NCBI RefSeq assembly: GCF_018455725.1
Contig: NZ_JAHCLR010000009.1
Span: forward strand, 1 to 38,385
DNA length: 38,385 nucleotides
Source: Mycolicibacter acidiphilus
Lineage (GTDB): Bacteria; Actinomycetota; Actinomycetes; Mycobacteriales; Mycobacteriaceae
Direction of reading: 5' to 3'
The position numbers and the translations under genes are program-made. This document shows positions 1 through 9,232 of the stretch, piece by piece. Each line of letters opens with the position of its first letter. Positions within the stretch are counted from its first letter, which is position 1. The notes under the pieces were generated by a model. That model was not told the DNA's origin, did not search any database, and saw only the letters and a list, made by a program, of their open reading frames with translations.

Positions 1-32
1 ATAGCTCACCTAACTACCGATTTTGCAACAGC

Positions 33-54
33 CCGCCACCTGGGGTTTTGGCGG
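33..54 (-). terminator. possible hairpin downstream of eis
   Basis: A 6-bp perfect stem (CCGCCA at 33-38 pairing with TGGCGG at 49-54, 10-nt loop) lies about 30 bp past the eis stop codon. There is no clear U-tract on the minus strand, so it would be a weak, mycobacterial-type terminator at best. Nothing else is recognisable in bases 1-83. Confidence 0.3.
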
Positions 55-83
55 TGAATTCTGCACGCTCGCGGTAGGGAGGG

Positions 84-1277
84 CTAGAAGAAGAACCCCA
101 GCTGCGCCGGCGTCGGCGTGGCGAACGCGGCGTCCAGCCGGCCCAGCAACTCCGGCTCGCCGCGCAGCCGGTTCGCCGCGGCCAGCGCCGACGCGCGGTG
201 CGCACCGAAGTACAGGGCGCCCAGCACGTCAAGGTCCATCTCGACTTCGGCGGGTGCGCTCGTCGGCGTGCACTTCGCGACCCCGGAACGCACGTCGAGC
301 ATGAAACGTCCACCGTCGCTGCGGAATCCGTCCCGCACCGCGATGACGGCGTTGGCGTCGGCCGCGTACCGGCGAGCCTCCAGGGCGGCGGGCACGTCCA
401 TCAGCCGCAGCCACAGGTCATCTCGGCGCCCGGTGGTGCGCACCAGCCGGGTGTCGGTGAGCAGATAGGGCAGCGGGTCGTCGGGGTGGCTGTCCAGGCC
501 GATCGTCGTCATCAGGTCCAGCCCGAGCAGTGCCCGCCACAGCGCGGCGTGTGCGTCGGCGGTCACCGCCCGGAACTCGCCGATCCGCACGGTCTTGGTA
601 TCCCCGGCGTGCACCCGGTACAGCACGTAGCCGTCGGGGTGCAGCAGCACGAACCACGGTGTGCCGCCGTCACGTTCAGGTTCCCGGTCGGCGAGCAGGT
701 CGTCCCAGAGTGCCGTGGGACGCGCTAGTCCGCCGGGGGTGCGCAGGCGCCACCGGTCATAGACGGCGGCCAGTTCCGCACGGCAGTCGGCCGGGTTCGC
801 CAGTCGCACACCGCCCGGGTCGGGGGCGTCCGGGTGCAGCCGGGCGAACCGGCGGTCGATCTCCAACTCGCACTTGATCGTCGCCGTCCCGTAGCCGAAC
901 CGCCCGTAGATGCCGCCCTCGCTGGCCGTCAGCGCGGCGATCGGATACCCCGAATCGGCGATCCGTCGGTGCAGTTCGTCGTACATCGCGCGCAGCACGC
1001 CACGCCGGCGGTGGGTGGGCGCCACCACCACCCCGCTGATCCCGGCGGCCGGCAGCACCTGCCCGCCGGGAACGGTCAGCCGCAGGTCCAGGTAGAGCGC
1101 CACCCCGATGACCCCGAGATCGCGGTCGCAGGCCACCACCGCGCCATCGGCCGGCACCATCGTCCGCAGCGCGGTCACCCGGCCCGGGTCGATCAGCACC
1201 CCGAACCCGGTGGCGTCCAACAGCGCTATCTGCGCCCAATCGGCATCGACCGCGGTGCGAACGATCGTGCTGGTCAC
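84..1277 (-). CDS. eis: Eis-type GNAT N-acetyltransferase (enhanced intracellular survival)
   Basis: Cytosolic acetyl-CoA-dependent acetyltransferase of 397 residues; the M. tuberculosis homologue acetylates aminoglycosides at several amines and also protein lysines. Seen here: the GNAT acetyl-CoA loop [12 protein letters not shown] (about 86-97), the IYGRFGYG segment with the putative general-acid Tyr129, LLTDTRL and the [10 protein letters not shown] segment typical of the family, and a C-terminal Phe whose free carboxylate is catalytic in characterised Eis. The GTG at 1277 is chosen because it aligns with the family N-terminus; an in-frame ATG at 1343 would run into the divergent gene. It is divergent from the reductase-like gene at 1334, with 56 bp between them. 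Family assignment is firm; substrate is inferred. Confidence 0.93.
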   Translation of the reverse strand: MTSTIVRTAVDADWAQIALLDATGFGVLIDPGRVTALRTMVPADGAVVACDRDLGVIGVALYLDLRLTVPGGQVLPAAGISGVVVAPTHRRRGVLRAMYDELHRRIADSGYPIAALTASEGGIYGRFGYGTATIKCELEIDRRFARLHPDAPDPGGVRLANPADCRAELAAVYDRWRLRTPGGLARPTALWDDLLADREPERDGGTPWFVLLHPDGYVLYRVHAGDTKTVRIGEFRAVTADAHAALWRALLGLDLMTTIGLDSHPDDPLPYLLTDTRLVRTTGRRDDLWLRLMDVPAALEARRYAADANAVIAVRDGFRSDGGRFMLDVRSGVAKCTPTSAPAEVEMDLDVLGALYFGAHRASALAAANRLRGEPELLGRLDAAFATPTPAQLGFFF

Positions 1278-1319
1278 GAGAATCGACGGTGCCACAAACG
1301 TCGCCGTCGCGCACCCGAA

Positions 1320-1325
1320 TAGGGT
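1320..1325 (+). promoter_or_regulatory. -10 box, possibly leaderless start of the 1334 gene
   Basis: TAGGGT fits the mycobacterial TANNNT -10 pattern and lies 8 nt before the ATG at 1334, which places a start site at or next to the start codon. A GGAG lies only 2 nt from the ATG, too close to be a normal ribosome binding site, which favours leaderless translation. Confidence 0.4.
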
Positions 1326-1333
1326 GTGGAGCC

Positions 1334-2383
1334 ATGACCGCACCGCTTCGCGTGATCCAGTGGACGACCGGCAACATCGGGCAGCGTTCGCTGCACGCCA
1401 TCATCGGCCGTCCCGACCTGGAACTGGTCGGGGTCTACGCGCACGGCGCGGACAAGGTCGGCGTGGACGCGGCCGAACTGGCCGGCTTGGCGCAGCCGAC
1501 CGGCGTCACCGCCACCAACGACATCGACGCACTGCTCGCCCTGAAGCCGGATGCCTGCTGCTACAACCCCATCTGGCCCAGCGTCGACGAGTTGGTACGG
1601 CTGCTGGAGGCCGGGGTCAACGTGTGCTCCAGCGCCGCGTGGATCACCGGCGGCAAGCAGACACCGGCGGACCGCAAGCGGATCGAAGACGCCTGCCGGG
1701 CCGGGAATTCCACGATCTTCGGCAGCGGGGCGCATCCGGGCCTGACCAACATGGTCGGCATGGTGCTGTCCGGGGCGTGCGAGCACGTCGACGAAATCCG
1801 GATCACCGAGTCAGTGGACTGCTCCAGCTACGAGTCCGCGGGCACCATGACCGCGATGGGCTTCTCCCAGGACCCGCAGACCCCCGGCCTGGCCGAGAGC
1901 GTGCGCCGTGAAAGCGAGGTGTTCGCCGAGTCGGCGGCGATGATGGCCGACGCGATCGGCGCCCAGTTGGACAGGATCACGTTCGACGTGCAGTTCACCG
2001 CGGCCACCGCCGACTCCGATCTGGGGTTCATGAAGATCCCGGCCGGCACCGTCGGCAGCGTGTTCGGCTACCACCGCGGCTGGGTGGGTGAGCGCAACGT
2101 GGTCAGCGTCGGCTTCAACTGGATCATGGGCAGCCACGTCACCCCGCCGAAGCCGGTCGCCGACGGCCACGTCATCCAGGTGTTCGGCCGGCCCAACATG
2201 CGCACGGTGATCCACTGCCTGCCGCCGCAGGACTGGTCGGAGGCGAACTACAACGGGCTCGGCTCGATCTACACGGCGATGCCGGTCACCAATGCGGTGC
2301 CGGCGGTGGTGGCGGCCGCCCCGGGGATCGTCACGCTGGCCGACCTGCCGCCGATCACCGGCCGCATCAAACTTGTCGGTTAG
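1334..2383 (+). CDS. dihydrodipicolinate reductase-like NAD(P)-dependent dehydrogenase
   Basis: A 349-residue cytosolic protein with an N-terminal Rossmann fold ([14 protein letters not shown], about 6-19), the start pattern of the DapB-like/2,4-diaminopentanoate dehydrogenase group common in actinobacteria. Later segments such as [12 protein letters not shown] and [11 protein letters not shown] resemble that group. It is longer than true lysine-pathway DapB (about 245 residues), so a role in lysine synthesis is unlikely; the substrate is unknown. The start at 1334 matches the domain beginning; an upstream in-frame ATG at 1289 would overlap the divergent eis promoter region. Its 3' end overlaps the convergent lipoprotein gene by 17 bp. 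Confidence 0.8.
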   Translation: MTAPLRVIQWTTGNIGQRSLHAIIGRPDLELVGVYAHGADKVGVDAAELAGLAQPTGVTATNDIDALLALKPDACCYNPIWPSVDELVRLLEAGVNVCSSAAWITGGKQTPADRKRIEDACRAGNSTIFGSGAHPGLTNMVGMVLSGACEHVDEIRITESVDCSSYESAGTMTAMGFSQDPQTPGLAESVRRESEVFAESAAMMADAIGAQLDRITFDVQFTAATADSDLGFMKIPAGTVGSVFGYHRGWVGERNVVSVGFNWIMGSHVTPPKPVADGHVIQVFGRPNMRTVIHCLPPQDWSEANYNGLGSIYTAMPVTNAVPAVVAAAPGIVTLADLPPITGRIKLVG

Positions 2384-2957
2384 CGGTGACCGCGCCGGTC
2401 GCCGCGTTGATCGTCACGTCGTGCTCGACCAACTCGGTGTCCCAGACGTCGGCGTCCCACACGATGGTGCCGTTCATGTCGACCAGGCTCAGCCCGGTGA
2501 TCGACCCGTTGGGCACCTCGGCCAGGATCTTGCCGACCGCCGCCTCGTAGTCCAGGTGCGCGCCGTCGATGTTGGCGCGGCGCTTGGCCTTGTCGCCGTC
2601 GGAGTCGTTGGTCGAGGCGGGACCCACCAGCACCGCGACGCCGTCGGCCCCGATCTTGAGTTGCTGCTCGCTGCCGTCGGGGGTGACCACCCGCACCTTC
2701 CAGGTGCCGGCGTCGTTGGTCTGACTCTCGATGAAGATCAGCGCGCTGTCGGGCACCTGCCCGACGGCCAGTGCACCCGCGCGCAGCAGCGTGTGCGGGT
2801 CGGGAGGCGCGTCCGGACGCGACCAGGTTCCCTCCGGACTGGTGCTCTGCGCGGAGGCCGCGCCCTGCTTTCCGCTGCCGCCGCAACCGGCCAGTGCCAG
2901 CATCGCCACTGCGATGAGCACTGCACCGAGCCGGGAGCCATGTACCAGACCGCGCAT
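2367..2957 (-). CDS. secreted lipoprotein with PepSY-like region
   Basis: 196 residues. The N-terminus is a lipoprotein signal: basic start, hydrophobic stretch, and lipobox LALAGC with Cys25 as the predicted lipidated residue, so it should be anchored on the outer face of the cytoplasmic membrane. The mature part (about 85-195) has two similar beta-rich segments, including YEAAVGKILAEVPNGSITGL and WDTELVEHDVTINAATGAV, which resemble PepSY domains; that assignment is by eye and moderate. It is divergent from mmpS with a 241-bp gap and overlaps the end of the reductase-like gene convergently. Function unknown. Confidence 0.75.
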   Translation of the reverse strand: MRGLVHGSRLGAVLIAVAMLALAGCGGSGKQGAASAQSTSPEGTWSRPDAPPDPHTLLRAGALAVGQVPDSALIFIESQTNDAGTWKVRVVTPDGSEQQLKIGADGVAVLVGPASTNDSDGDKAKRRANIDGAHLDYEAAVGKILAEVPNGSITGLSLVDMNGTIVWDADVWDTELVEHDVTINAATGAVTANRQV

Positions 2958-2965
2958 CAGCGGAC

Positions 2966-2971
2966 ATGCTA
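2966..2971 (-). promoter_or_regulatory. -10 box for the lipoprotein gene
   Basis: On the minus strand TAGCAT lies 8 nt before the ATG at 2957, with a weak -35 (GTGACG) 17 nt further upstream. The short distance suggests a leaderless transcript. Confidence 0.4.
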
Positions 2972-3058
2972 CTGAACGTTTCTGACAACGTCACCCAGCG
3001 TTCCTGTCGCCAATCCGGCGCACAGGTGGCGTGAGGCACCTAGGATCGTTAGCCGAGC

Positions 3059-3077
3059 AAAGGTTATGCTGCCCCTT
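3059..3077. promoter_or_regulatory. weak IdeR-like iron box upstream of mmpS-mmpL
   Basis: The 19-mer at this position matches 11 of 19 bases of the IdeR/DtxR consensus (half-site TTAGGTTAG), with the core AGGTTA-GCT intact and a poor right edge. It overlaps a possible -10 (TATGCT, 3065-3070) about 130 bp before mmpS. Iron-regulated mmpS4-mmpL4 in M. tuberculosis carries such a box, so the location is sensible, but the match is weak. Confidence 0.25.
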
Positions 3078-3198
3078 ACGAGATTGTCAGCAGCAGACGG
3101 CATTTCCGGCGGCGCTCGGGACCGTGCAGTTACGGGGTCCTTACGAGTCCGATCCGCGACCGTCACGGGGTGCGATCCGACCAGCGGAAGGCGGTGAG

Positions 3199-3642
3199 AT
3201 GCGGAAGGTCTCCGTCGCCGGCGCGCTCAAGCGGCACTGGATTCCCGTGGTCTTCATCATCGTGATCGCCATCTCGAGTGTGGTCGTCACCAGGCTGCAC
3301 AAGGTGTTCGCCTCGCAGGACCTCAACCCGCATGCCGGCGCCGGCATCGAGATCGTGCAGTTCAACCCGAAGTACGTCGCCTACGAGGCGTTCGGGCCGC
3401 CGGGCACCACCGCCGACATCAACTACTGGGACGCCGAGGCCAACGTCCACCAGCTCAACAACGTGCCGCTGCCGTGGTCCTTCACCGTGGTCACGGTGCT
3501 GCCGGCCGTCATGGCCAACATGGTCGTGCAGGGCAACACCAATGAGATCGGGTGCCGCATCAAGATCGACGACCGGTTGCGCGACGAACGGCGCTCCACC
3601 GGTCTCAATGCCCAGACCTTCTGCCTGGTGAAGTCCGGATGA
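3199..3642 (+). CDS. MmpS family membrane accessory protein
   Basis: 147 residues, the usual size for MmpS. One N-terminal membrane segment (about 14-34, WIPVVFIIVIAISSVVVT) is followed by a periplasmic beta-rich domain with the family-typical VQFNPKYVAYEAFGPPGTTADINYWD stretch (about 52-77) and a late Cys pair (GCRIKID, FCLVKSG). MmpS proteins act as periplasmic adaptors for the partner MmpL transporter in lipid or siderophore export. The ATG at 3199 is preferred over the in-frame ATG at 3031 because it is preceded by GGAAGG and begins directly before the membrane segment. The stop overlaps the mmpL start (ATGA), so translation is probably coupled. Confidence 0.93.
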   Translation: MRKVSVAGALKRHWIPVVFIIVIAISSVVVTRLHKVFASQDLNPHAGAGIEIVQFNPKYVAYEAFGPPGTTADINYWDAEANVHQLNNVPLPWSFTVVTVLPAVMANMVVQGNTNEIGCRIKIDDRLRDERRSTGLNAQTFCLVKSG

Positions 3643-6593
3643 TCAAACGCATCCGGGCACAGATCGACAAACACCACGACCCGCAGGTCAAACGACCGTT
3701 CTTCGCTCACATGCTGCGGATCTTCGCGGTGCCGATCATCATCGCGTGGATCGTGCTGACGGTCATCGTGAACGTCTTCGTGCCGCAGCTGGAGGTGATC
3801 TCCGAGGAGCACTCCGCACCGCTGGCGCCGATGGACGCACCGTCGATGATCGCCAGTGCGCTCGTCGGCGAGAACTTCCAGGAGTACAAGTCCAACAGCA
3901 CCGTGATGATGGTCGTCGTCGGCGACGAGGAGCTCGGCCAACCCGCACATCAGTATTACGACGAGATCGTCAAGAAGCTCGACGCCGACAAGGACCACGT
4001 CGAGCACATTCAGGACTTCTGGAGTGACCGGCTGACCGCCGCCGGTGTGCAGAGCTCCGACGCCAAAGCCGCCTACGTGATGCTGAACCTGGTCGGCAAC
4101 CAGGGCATGACCGAGGCCAACGAATCCGTCGAGGCCGTTCGCAAGGCCATCGCGGACACCCCGGCGCCACCCGGCGTGCAGGCCTTCGTCGCCGGGCCGG
4201 CCGCGCTCACCGCCGATCTACGGGAGATCGGCGACAACAGCCTGGTGAAGATCACGCTGTTCACGATCGGTGCGATCGCCGTGATGCTGCTGGTGGTCTT
4301 CCGCTCCTTCTCCGCGATGCTCACCCAGCTGTTTCTGACGCTGCTGGAGCTGATCTGCGCGCGGGGCGTGGTGGCGTTCCTCGGCTTCCACGACGTGATG
4401 GGCCTGACGACGTTCGCGGTGAACATCATGGTGATGCTGGCGATCGCCGCCGGCACCGACTACGGCATCTTCCTGCTCGGCCGGTATCGGGAAGCCCGGA
4501 CCGCCGGTGAAGACCGGATCGAGGCGTACTACACCACCGTTCGCAGTGTCACGCCCGTGGTGCTCGGCTCGGGGCTGACGATCGCCGGGGCGTCGGCGGT
4601 GCTGTACTTCACCCGGCTGCCCTACTTCCACACCATGGGCGTCCCGGTCTCGGTGGGCATGATCGTGGTGGTCGCGGCCGCCCTCACCCTGGGCCCGGCG
4701 ATGCTGGTGGTGGTCAGCAGCTTCGGGTTGCTCGACGCGAAAAAGCATCAGCCCGGCGGATTCTGGCGGAATGCGGGCGTCTCGGTTGTGCGCTGGCCGG
4801 CGCCGATCATGGTTGCCAGTCTGGCGGTGGTGCTGGTCGGGCTGGCCGCACTGCCCGGATTCAAACCGGGTTACGACGACCGGAAGTACCTGCCCAAGGA
4901 GACGCCGGTCAACGTCGCGTACGCGGCGGCGGAGAAGCATTTCTCGGCGGCGCGGATGGCCCCGGACATCACCATGGTGACGTCCGACCACGACATGCGA
5001 AACCCGGCGGACATGCTGGTGCTGGACCGCGTCGCCAAGAACATCATGCGGGTGGTCGGCATCGCGATGATCCAGGACATCACCCGGCCGCTGGGAATCC
5101 CGCTGCAGCACAGCTCGATTCCGTTCCAGCTCAGCGTGTCCAACCAGTTGATGATCCAGAACATGGAGACCCTCAAGGCCCGGATCAAGGACATCGACAC
5201 GATCTCCCAGCAGCTCAACCGCGACATCAACCTGCTCAACGAGATGTACGAGCACATGTTGAAGATCAACGACGTCACCGAGGATCTGGCCACGGTCACC
5301 AAGGACACCGTCTCCGTCGCCGAGGAACTACGCGATCACATCGCCGACTCACTCGACTTCTTCCGGGTGTTCGAGACGTACTTCCACTGGGAAGCGCACT
5401 GCTACGACATCCCGATGTGCTTTGCGCTGCAGTCGACGTTCGAGTCCGCCGAGACCACCGACAAACTCACCGAGCAGTTGACGCTGCTCTCCCACGACAC
5501 CACCCAGTTGAGCGAGATCCTGCCCAAGGTGACCGCGCTGCTGCCGGCGGTGGTGGACACCATGCGGATCATGCGCGGGCTGGTGCTGACCGTGCACAGC
5601 ACGTTCAAGGCGTTCATCGACCAGATGGAGGACCTCAGCAGCGCGCAGATCATGATGGGTCAGAGCTTCGACGACTCGAAGAACGACGACTTCTTCTACC
5701 TGCCGGCCGAGGCGTTCGACAACCCCGACTTCCAGACCGGTCTGCGGCTGTTCATGTCGCCGGACGGCAAGTCGGCCCGGTTCTTCGTCACCCATCAGAC
5801 CTACCCGGCCACCTCCGAGGGGATCGCCCGGGTCGAACCGGAGCGGATCGCCGCGCAGGAGGCGCTCAAGCAGTCGTCGCTGGCCGACGCCAAGGTGTAC
5901 GTCGGCGGGATGGCCGCGCTCTACGAAGACATGCAGAGCGGCGCCAAATACGACCTGATGATCGCGATCGTGGCGTCGCTGACGCTGATCTTCCTGATCA
6001 TGATGATGATCACCCGGTCCCTGGTGGCCGCCGTGGTGATCCTGGGCACCGCGTCCAGTTCGATAGCGGCGTCCTTCGGGATCTCGGTCCTGCTGTGGCA
6101 GGACATCTTCGGGCAGCACATCTACTGGGTGGTCATGGTGCTGGCAGTGATCGTCCTGCTGGCGGTGGGCTCCGACTACAACCTGCTGCTGGTGTCCCGG
6201 TTCGAGGAGGAGATCCACGCCGGGCTGAAAACCGGTTACATCCGGGCGATGGCCGGCAGTGGCGGTGTGGTGACCTCGGCGGGCATGGTGTTCGCGGCCA
6301 CGATGGGGATCATGTACTTCAGCGATCTCAAGGCGATCGGGATGTACGGCACGACGGTCGCGATCGGCTTGCTGCTCGACACGTTCGTGGTCCGCGCGTT
6401 CCTCATGCCGTCGATCGCCACGCTGCTCGGCAAGTGGTTCTGGTGGCCGCAGGTGGTCCGCCCCTACGGCCCCAACACCCACATCCGCGGCATCGCGGCG
6501 CACACCCCGCACGACGAGCAGGCTGCGGACACCGACGCGCTGGACGTCGCCGCGGTGCGCCGGGCGGCCGGTACCGAATCGCCGGAAGCGTAG
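3639..6593 (+). CDS. MmpL family RND transporter (MmpL4/MmpL5-like)
   Basis: 984-residue inner-membrane exporter of the RND superfamily, powered by the proton gradient. It has two transmembrane halves, each with the Asp-Tyr pair needed for proton relay: GTDYGIFLLGR (Asp274-Tyr275) and GSDYNLLLVSR (Asp846-Tyr847). The first periplasmic loop spans about 45-200. The second (about 430-780) is long and contains heptad-like helices (LKARIKDIDTISQQL and following) and a short loop with two Cys (HCYDIPMC), as in the coiled-coil MmpL4/5 subgroup. With the MmpS partner this suggests siderophore or glycolipid export; the cargo is not determined. The gene ends 4 bp from convergent degV. From memory this pair is absent between eis and degV in M. 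tuberculosis. Confidence 0.93.
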   Translation: MIKRIRAQIDKHHDPQVKRPFFAHMLRIFAVPIIIAWIVLTVIVNVFVPQLEVISEEHSAPLAPMDAPSMIASALVGENFQEYKSNSTVMMVVVGDEELGQPAHQYYDEIVKKLDADKDHVEHIQDFWSDRLTAAGVQSSDAKAAYVMLNLVGNQGMTEANESVEAVRKAIADTPAPPGVQAFVAGPAALTADLREIGDNSLVKITLFTIGAIAVMLLVVFRSFSAMLTQLFLTLLELICARGVVAFLGFHDVMGLTTFAVNIMVMLAIAAGTDYGIFLLGRYREARTAGEDRIEAYYTTVRSVTPVVLGSGLTIAGASAVLYFTRLPYFHTMGVPVSVGMIVVVAAALTLGPAMLVVVSSFGLLDAKKHQPGGFWRNAGVSVVRWPAPIMVASLAVVLVGLAALPGFKPGYDDRKYLPKETPVNVAYAAAEKHFSAARMAPDITMVTSDHDMRNPADMLVLDRVAKNIMRVVGIAMIQDITRPLGIPLQHSSIPFQLSVSNQLMIQNMETLKARIKDIDTISQQLNRDINLLNEMYEHMLKINDVTEDLATVTKDTVSVAEELRDHIADSLDFFRVFETYFHWEAHCYDIPMCFALQSTFESAETTDKLTEQLTLLSHDTTQLSEILPKVTALLPAVVDTMRIMRGLVLTVHSTFKAFIDQMEDLSSAQIMMGQSFDDSKNDDFFYLPAEAFDNPDFQTGLRLFMSPDGKSARFFVTHQTYPATSEGIARVEPERIAAQEALKQSSLADAKVYVGGMAALYEDMQSGAKYDLMIAIVASLTLIFLIMMMITRSLVAAVVILGTASSSIAASFGISVLLWQDIFGQHIYWVVMVLAVIVLLAVGSDYNLLLVSRFEEEIHAGLKTGYIRAMAGSGGVVTSAGMVFAATMGIMYFSDLKAIGMYGTTVAIGLLLDTFVVRAFLMPSIATLLGKWFWWPQVVRPYGPNTHIRGIAAHTPHDEQAADTDALDVAAVRRAAGTESPEA

Positions 6594-6597
6594 CCGC

Positions 6598-7449
6598 TCA
6601 GTCGGTTTCAGTCGGCTTCGGCACGAGGTCCACGCAGACGCCGACCGCCCCGGCCCCGACGTGCAGCGCCAGCACCGAACCCAGGTCGCCGACCGTGGCC
6701 GGCGGGCACGCCGGCAGGCGCTCGGCCAGCGCGGCGGCCACCTGCTGGGCACCCTGCGGGTTGCCGACGTGCAGCACGGCGAGTTCGGCCGAACCGTCGC
6801 CGACGAGGTCGCTGACCCGGTCGATCATCGCCGCCACCGCCTTGCCGGCGGTGCGGATGCGCTGCGCCAGCACGAGTTTGCCGTCGTCGATCCGCAGCAG
6901 CGGCTTGAGCGCCAGGGCGGTGCCGAGCCAGGCCGCGGCGCTGCCGATCCGGCCGCTGCGGCGCAGATTGTCCAGCCGCTGCACAACGATCCAGGCGTGC
7001 CCGCGCTGCACCGCCGAATCCGCTGCCGCCACAACGCCGTCGAGATCAGCACCGGCGGCAGCGGCCCGGGCGGCGGCCAGCGCCACGAAACCGGTGCCCA
7101 TCGCCGTCGACTTCGAGTCGACCACCCGGATGCGGTCGCCGATCCTCGCGGCGGCGTGCTGGGCCGCGGTCAGCGTGCTGGACAGCGCCGCCGAGAGGTG
7201 CACGGCCACCACACCGGAGCCCCCGCTGTCGGCGAGCGCGGCCCGGTAGACGGCGTCCAGATCCTCCGGGCCGGCCGCCGCGGTGCTGACGTTGTCACGC
7301 TGGTAGACGTCGTCGGGCACCACGTCGACACCGTCGCGCAGATCCTCGCCGCCGATCAGGATGTGCAACGGCACCACCCGGATTCCCCACTGCTCCCGCA
7401 GTTGCGCCGGCAGGCACGCCGACGAGTCGGTGATGACTATGACGGACAC
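6598..7449 (-). CDS. DegV family fatty-acid-binding protein
   Basis: 283 residues, the normal length for DegV proteins, which bind a single fatty acid and in Gram-positive bacteria hand fatty acids to FakA kinase. The start VIVITDSSACLP (about 3-14) is the N-terminal family signature; PLHILIGGEDLRDGVD and AVHLSAALSSTLTAAQ (about 101-116) are the ligand-pocket segments. The start is GTG at 7449, preceded by GGTGGAG. It is the last gene of the nadD-rsfS-gpgP-octT-degV chain, 7 bp after octT, corresponding by position to Rv2417c. Its role in mycobacteria is not established; the neighbouring octT uses an octanoyl group, so a lipid link is possible but only inferred. Confidence 0.9.
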   Translation of the reverse strand: MSVIVITDSSACLPAQLREQWGIRVVPLHILIGGEDLRDGVDVVPDDVYQRDNVSTAAAGPEDLDAVYRAALADSGGSGVVAVHLSAALSSTLTAAQHAAARIGDRIRVVDSKSTAMGTGFVALAAARAAAAGADLDGVVAAADSAVQRGHAWIVVQRLDNLRRSGRIGSAAAWLGTALALKPLLRIDDGKLVLAQRIRTAGKAVAAMIDRVSDLVGDGSAELAVLHVGNPQGAQQVAAALAERLPACPPATVGDLGSVLALHVGAGAVGVCVDLVPKPTETD

Positions 7450-7456
7450 GAACCGG

Positions 7457-8188
7457 TCACTCCACCGCCCCGGGCACGCCGGCCTCAGCCAACGCCTTGA
7501 GCATCAACTCGGCGACCGCCTGGTGCGCCTCGAAATTCCAGTGGATCCCGTCGGGGTTGCCGCGTCCGCTCATGATCTCCGCGGCGACCGCCTGCTTCAG
7601 GTCGACCAGCGGGACGTCGTGCCGCTGCGCCCAGTCGGTGACCGCGTCCACCGTCGGCCCCCGGCCGTGGTGGGCACGGCCGTAGGTGTCGGCGATGTGC
7701 ACCGACGGCAGCGACGCGACGATCGGAATCCCGGGCCGGTTGAAGTCGATTGCGCCCCTGGTCATCTCCAGGTAGTCCGCGGTCAGGTGCGGCGGCAGCG
7801 CGGCACGCGCCAGCGGGGAGAACCGCGGCTGCACCCAGGCGTAGCCGTCGCGCACCCAACGGCGCAGCCAGGACGGCCGCACGTAGCGGATCAGCTCACG
7901 CAGCGCGGTCGGCAGCGGCGACGGCAGGGAGTCCATCCCGCTGGTGGCGAACACCACCGCGCCGGCGCGGGGCAGCGCCGCCCAGGCCCGCGGATCCTGG
8001 GTGGCCGCCCACCACACGTCGCGGCTGGTCCAGCCGATCCGCCCGATCAACTCGACGTCCCAGTCGAGCTGCGCGGCAACGATATTCGGCCAGATTCGCG
8101 GATCGTCGGCGGGCAGGCCGCCGGTCGGGCCGTAGTAGGACAGCGAGTCGGCGAAGACCAGCAGGGTGCGGCGCGGTTCAGAGGACAT
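7457..8188 (-). CDS. octT: SGNH-hydrolase fold octanoyltransferase for methylglucose lipopolysaccharide
   Basis: 243 residues. SGNH/GDSL-fold enzyme corresponding by position and sequence style to Rv2418c (OctT), reported to transfer an octanoyl group to diglucosylglycerate, an early precursor of methylglucose lipopolysaccharides. Block I is LLVFADSL with Ser15 as the predicted nucleophile; block V is DGIHWN with Asp213 and His216; [10 protein letters not shown] supplies an oxyanion-type segment. No signal peptide, so cytosolic. The ATG at 8188 lies inside the end of gpgP (11-bp overlap), consistent with coupled translation. A simple esterase activity cannot be excluded by sequence alone. Confidence 0.85.
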   Translation of the reverse strand: MSSEPRRTLLVFADSLSYYGPTGGLPADDPRIWPNIVAAQLDWDVELIGRIGWTSRDVWWAATQDPRAWAALPRAGAVVFATSGMDSLPSPLPTALRELIRYVRPSWLRRWVRDGYAWVQPRFSPLARAALPPHLTADYLEMTRGAIDFNRPGIPIVASLPSVHIADTYGRAHHGRGPTVDAVTDWAQRHDVPLVDLKQAVAAEIMSGRGNPDGIHWNFEAHQAVAELMLKALAEAGVPGAVE

Positions 8189-8849
8189 CGCTGGCCACCT
8201 GCGCCGAGGCGTTCCAGACGTCCAGACGCCAGCGGATGTCGGCGAATCCGGCGTCGTCTGCGCCGTGCCCGGACAACTGCGTCCAACTGGCGTTGCCCAT
8301 GCCGCCCAGCACCGGCCAGTTCTCGATCGGCAACCGCAGCAGCACGGCGGTCAGTGCGGCGATCAGCCCGCCGTGGGCGACCAGCACCACCGGCCGGTCC
8401 GGTTCACCGCCAGCACCCCACTCCGCCTCCCCGGCAACGAGTTCGGCGACGACGGGTTCACTGCGGTTGGCGACGTCGATCCGGCTCTCGCCGCCGTGCG
8501 GGGCCATCCGGGCATCGTCACGCCAGGCCAGCCGGGTGCCGGGCGTCGCGGCGTCGACCTGCTCATGGGTCATCCCCTGCCAGTCGCCCAGGTGGGTTTC
8601 GCGCAACCGGGTGTCGACCCGCACCGGCAGGTCGTTGTGCTCGGCGAGCACGGTGGCGGTGTCGTAGGCGCGCCACAGATCCGACGACACGATCGCCAGC
8701 GGGTGCCGCTTGCGCAGCACCTCGGCTGCGGCGGCGGCCTGGGCGCGGCCCAGGTCGCTGAGCACGGTGTCGAGTTGGCCCTGCATCCGACTGCCGGCGT
8801 TGAACTCGGTCTGGCCGTGCCGCAACAGGATCAGCCGGCGGATCCTCAC
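8178..8849 (-). CDS. gpgP: glucosyl-3-phosphoglycerate phosphatase, histidine phosphatase family
   Basis: 223 residues, same length as M. tuberculosis GpgP (Rv2419c). It removes phosphate from glucosyl-3-phosphoglycerate to give glucosylglycerate, the second step of methylglucose lipopolysaccharide synthesis. The phosphohistidine motif LRHGQT contains Arg10-His11; RETHLGDW holds the acid Glu84; VVLVAHGG supplies the second His near 160; the C-terminal [12 protein letters not shown] is the family ending. The GTG at 8849 is chosen because it forms a GTGA overlap with the rsfS stop and aligns with the family start; an in-frame upstream start at 8912 would add 21 non-family residues. Confidence 0.93.
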   Translation of the reverse strand: MRIRRLILLRHGQTEFNAGSRMQGQLDTVLSDLGRAQAAAAAEVLRKRHPLAIVSSDLWRAYDTATVLAEHNDLPVRVDTRLRETHLGDWQGMTHEQVDAATPGTRLAWRDDARMAPHGGESRIDVANRSEPVVAELVAGEAEWGAGGEPDRPVVLVAHGGLIAALTAVLLRLPIENWPVLGGMGNASWTQLSGHGADDAGFADIRWRLDVWNASAQVASDVL

Positions 8850-9232
8850 GGTGTCTCCCCCGCGGCGGGCTCGCCGTCCAGTGCCACGGGCACCACCGGG
8901 CAGTCCTTCCACAGCCGGTCCAGCGCGTAGAAGTCACGCTCGTCCTGGTGCTGGATGTGCACGACGATGTCGATGTAGTCCAGCAGCGTCCAGCGACCCT
9001 CGCGGGTGCCCTCCCGGCGTGCGGGCTTGTAGCCGGCCAGACGCATCTTCTCCTCGACCTCGTCGACGATCGCGTTGACCTGTCGTTCGTTGGACGCAGA
9101 GGCGATGACGAAGCAGTCGGTGATCACCAACTGCCCGGAGACGTCGAGGACGACGACGTCGTCGGCGAGTTTGTTCGAGGCGGCGTTCGCCGCGACGGTC
9201 GCCATGTGGACGGCGTCGGGTGTTGCGGTCAT
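8846..9232 (-). CDS. rsfS: ribosomal silencing factor RsfS
   Basis: 128 residues. RsfS binds ribosomal protein uL14 on the large subunit and blocks subunit joining when nutrients are scarce. Family features: [30 protein letters not shown] (about 23-52) and the region [20 protein letters not shown] (about 74-93), which is the most conserved part. It overlaps nadD upstream (ATGA) and gpgP downstream (GTGA), each by 4 bp, so all three are likely translated from one message. Corresponds to Rv2420c. The nadD-rsfS pairing is widespread in bacteria. Confidence 0.95.
   Translation of the reverse strand: MTATPDAVHMATVAANAASNKLADDVVVLDVSGQLVITDCFVIASASNERQVNAIVDEVEEKMRLAGYKPARREGTREGRWTLLDYIDIVVHIQHQDERDFYALDRLWKDCPVVPVALDGEPAAGETP

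Noticed and set aside
5349-6752. 467-codon minus-strand frame across the end of mmpL
   Set aside because: Antisense shadow of mmpL and degV with His/Arg/Gln-rich nonsense composition.
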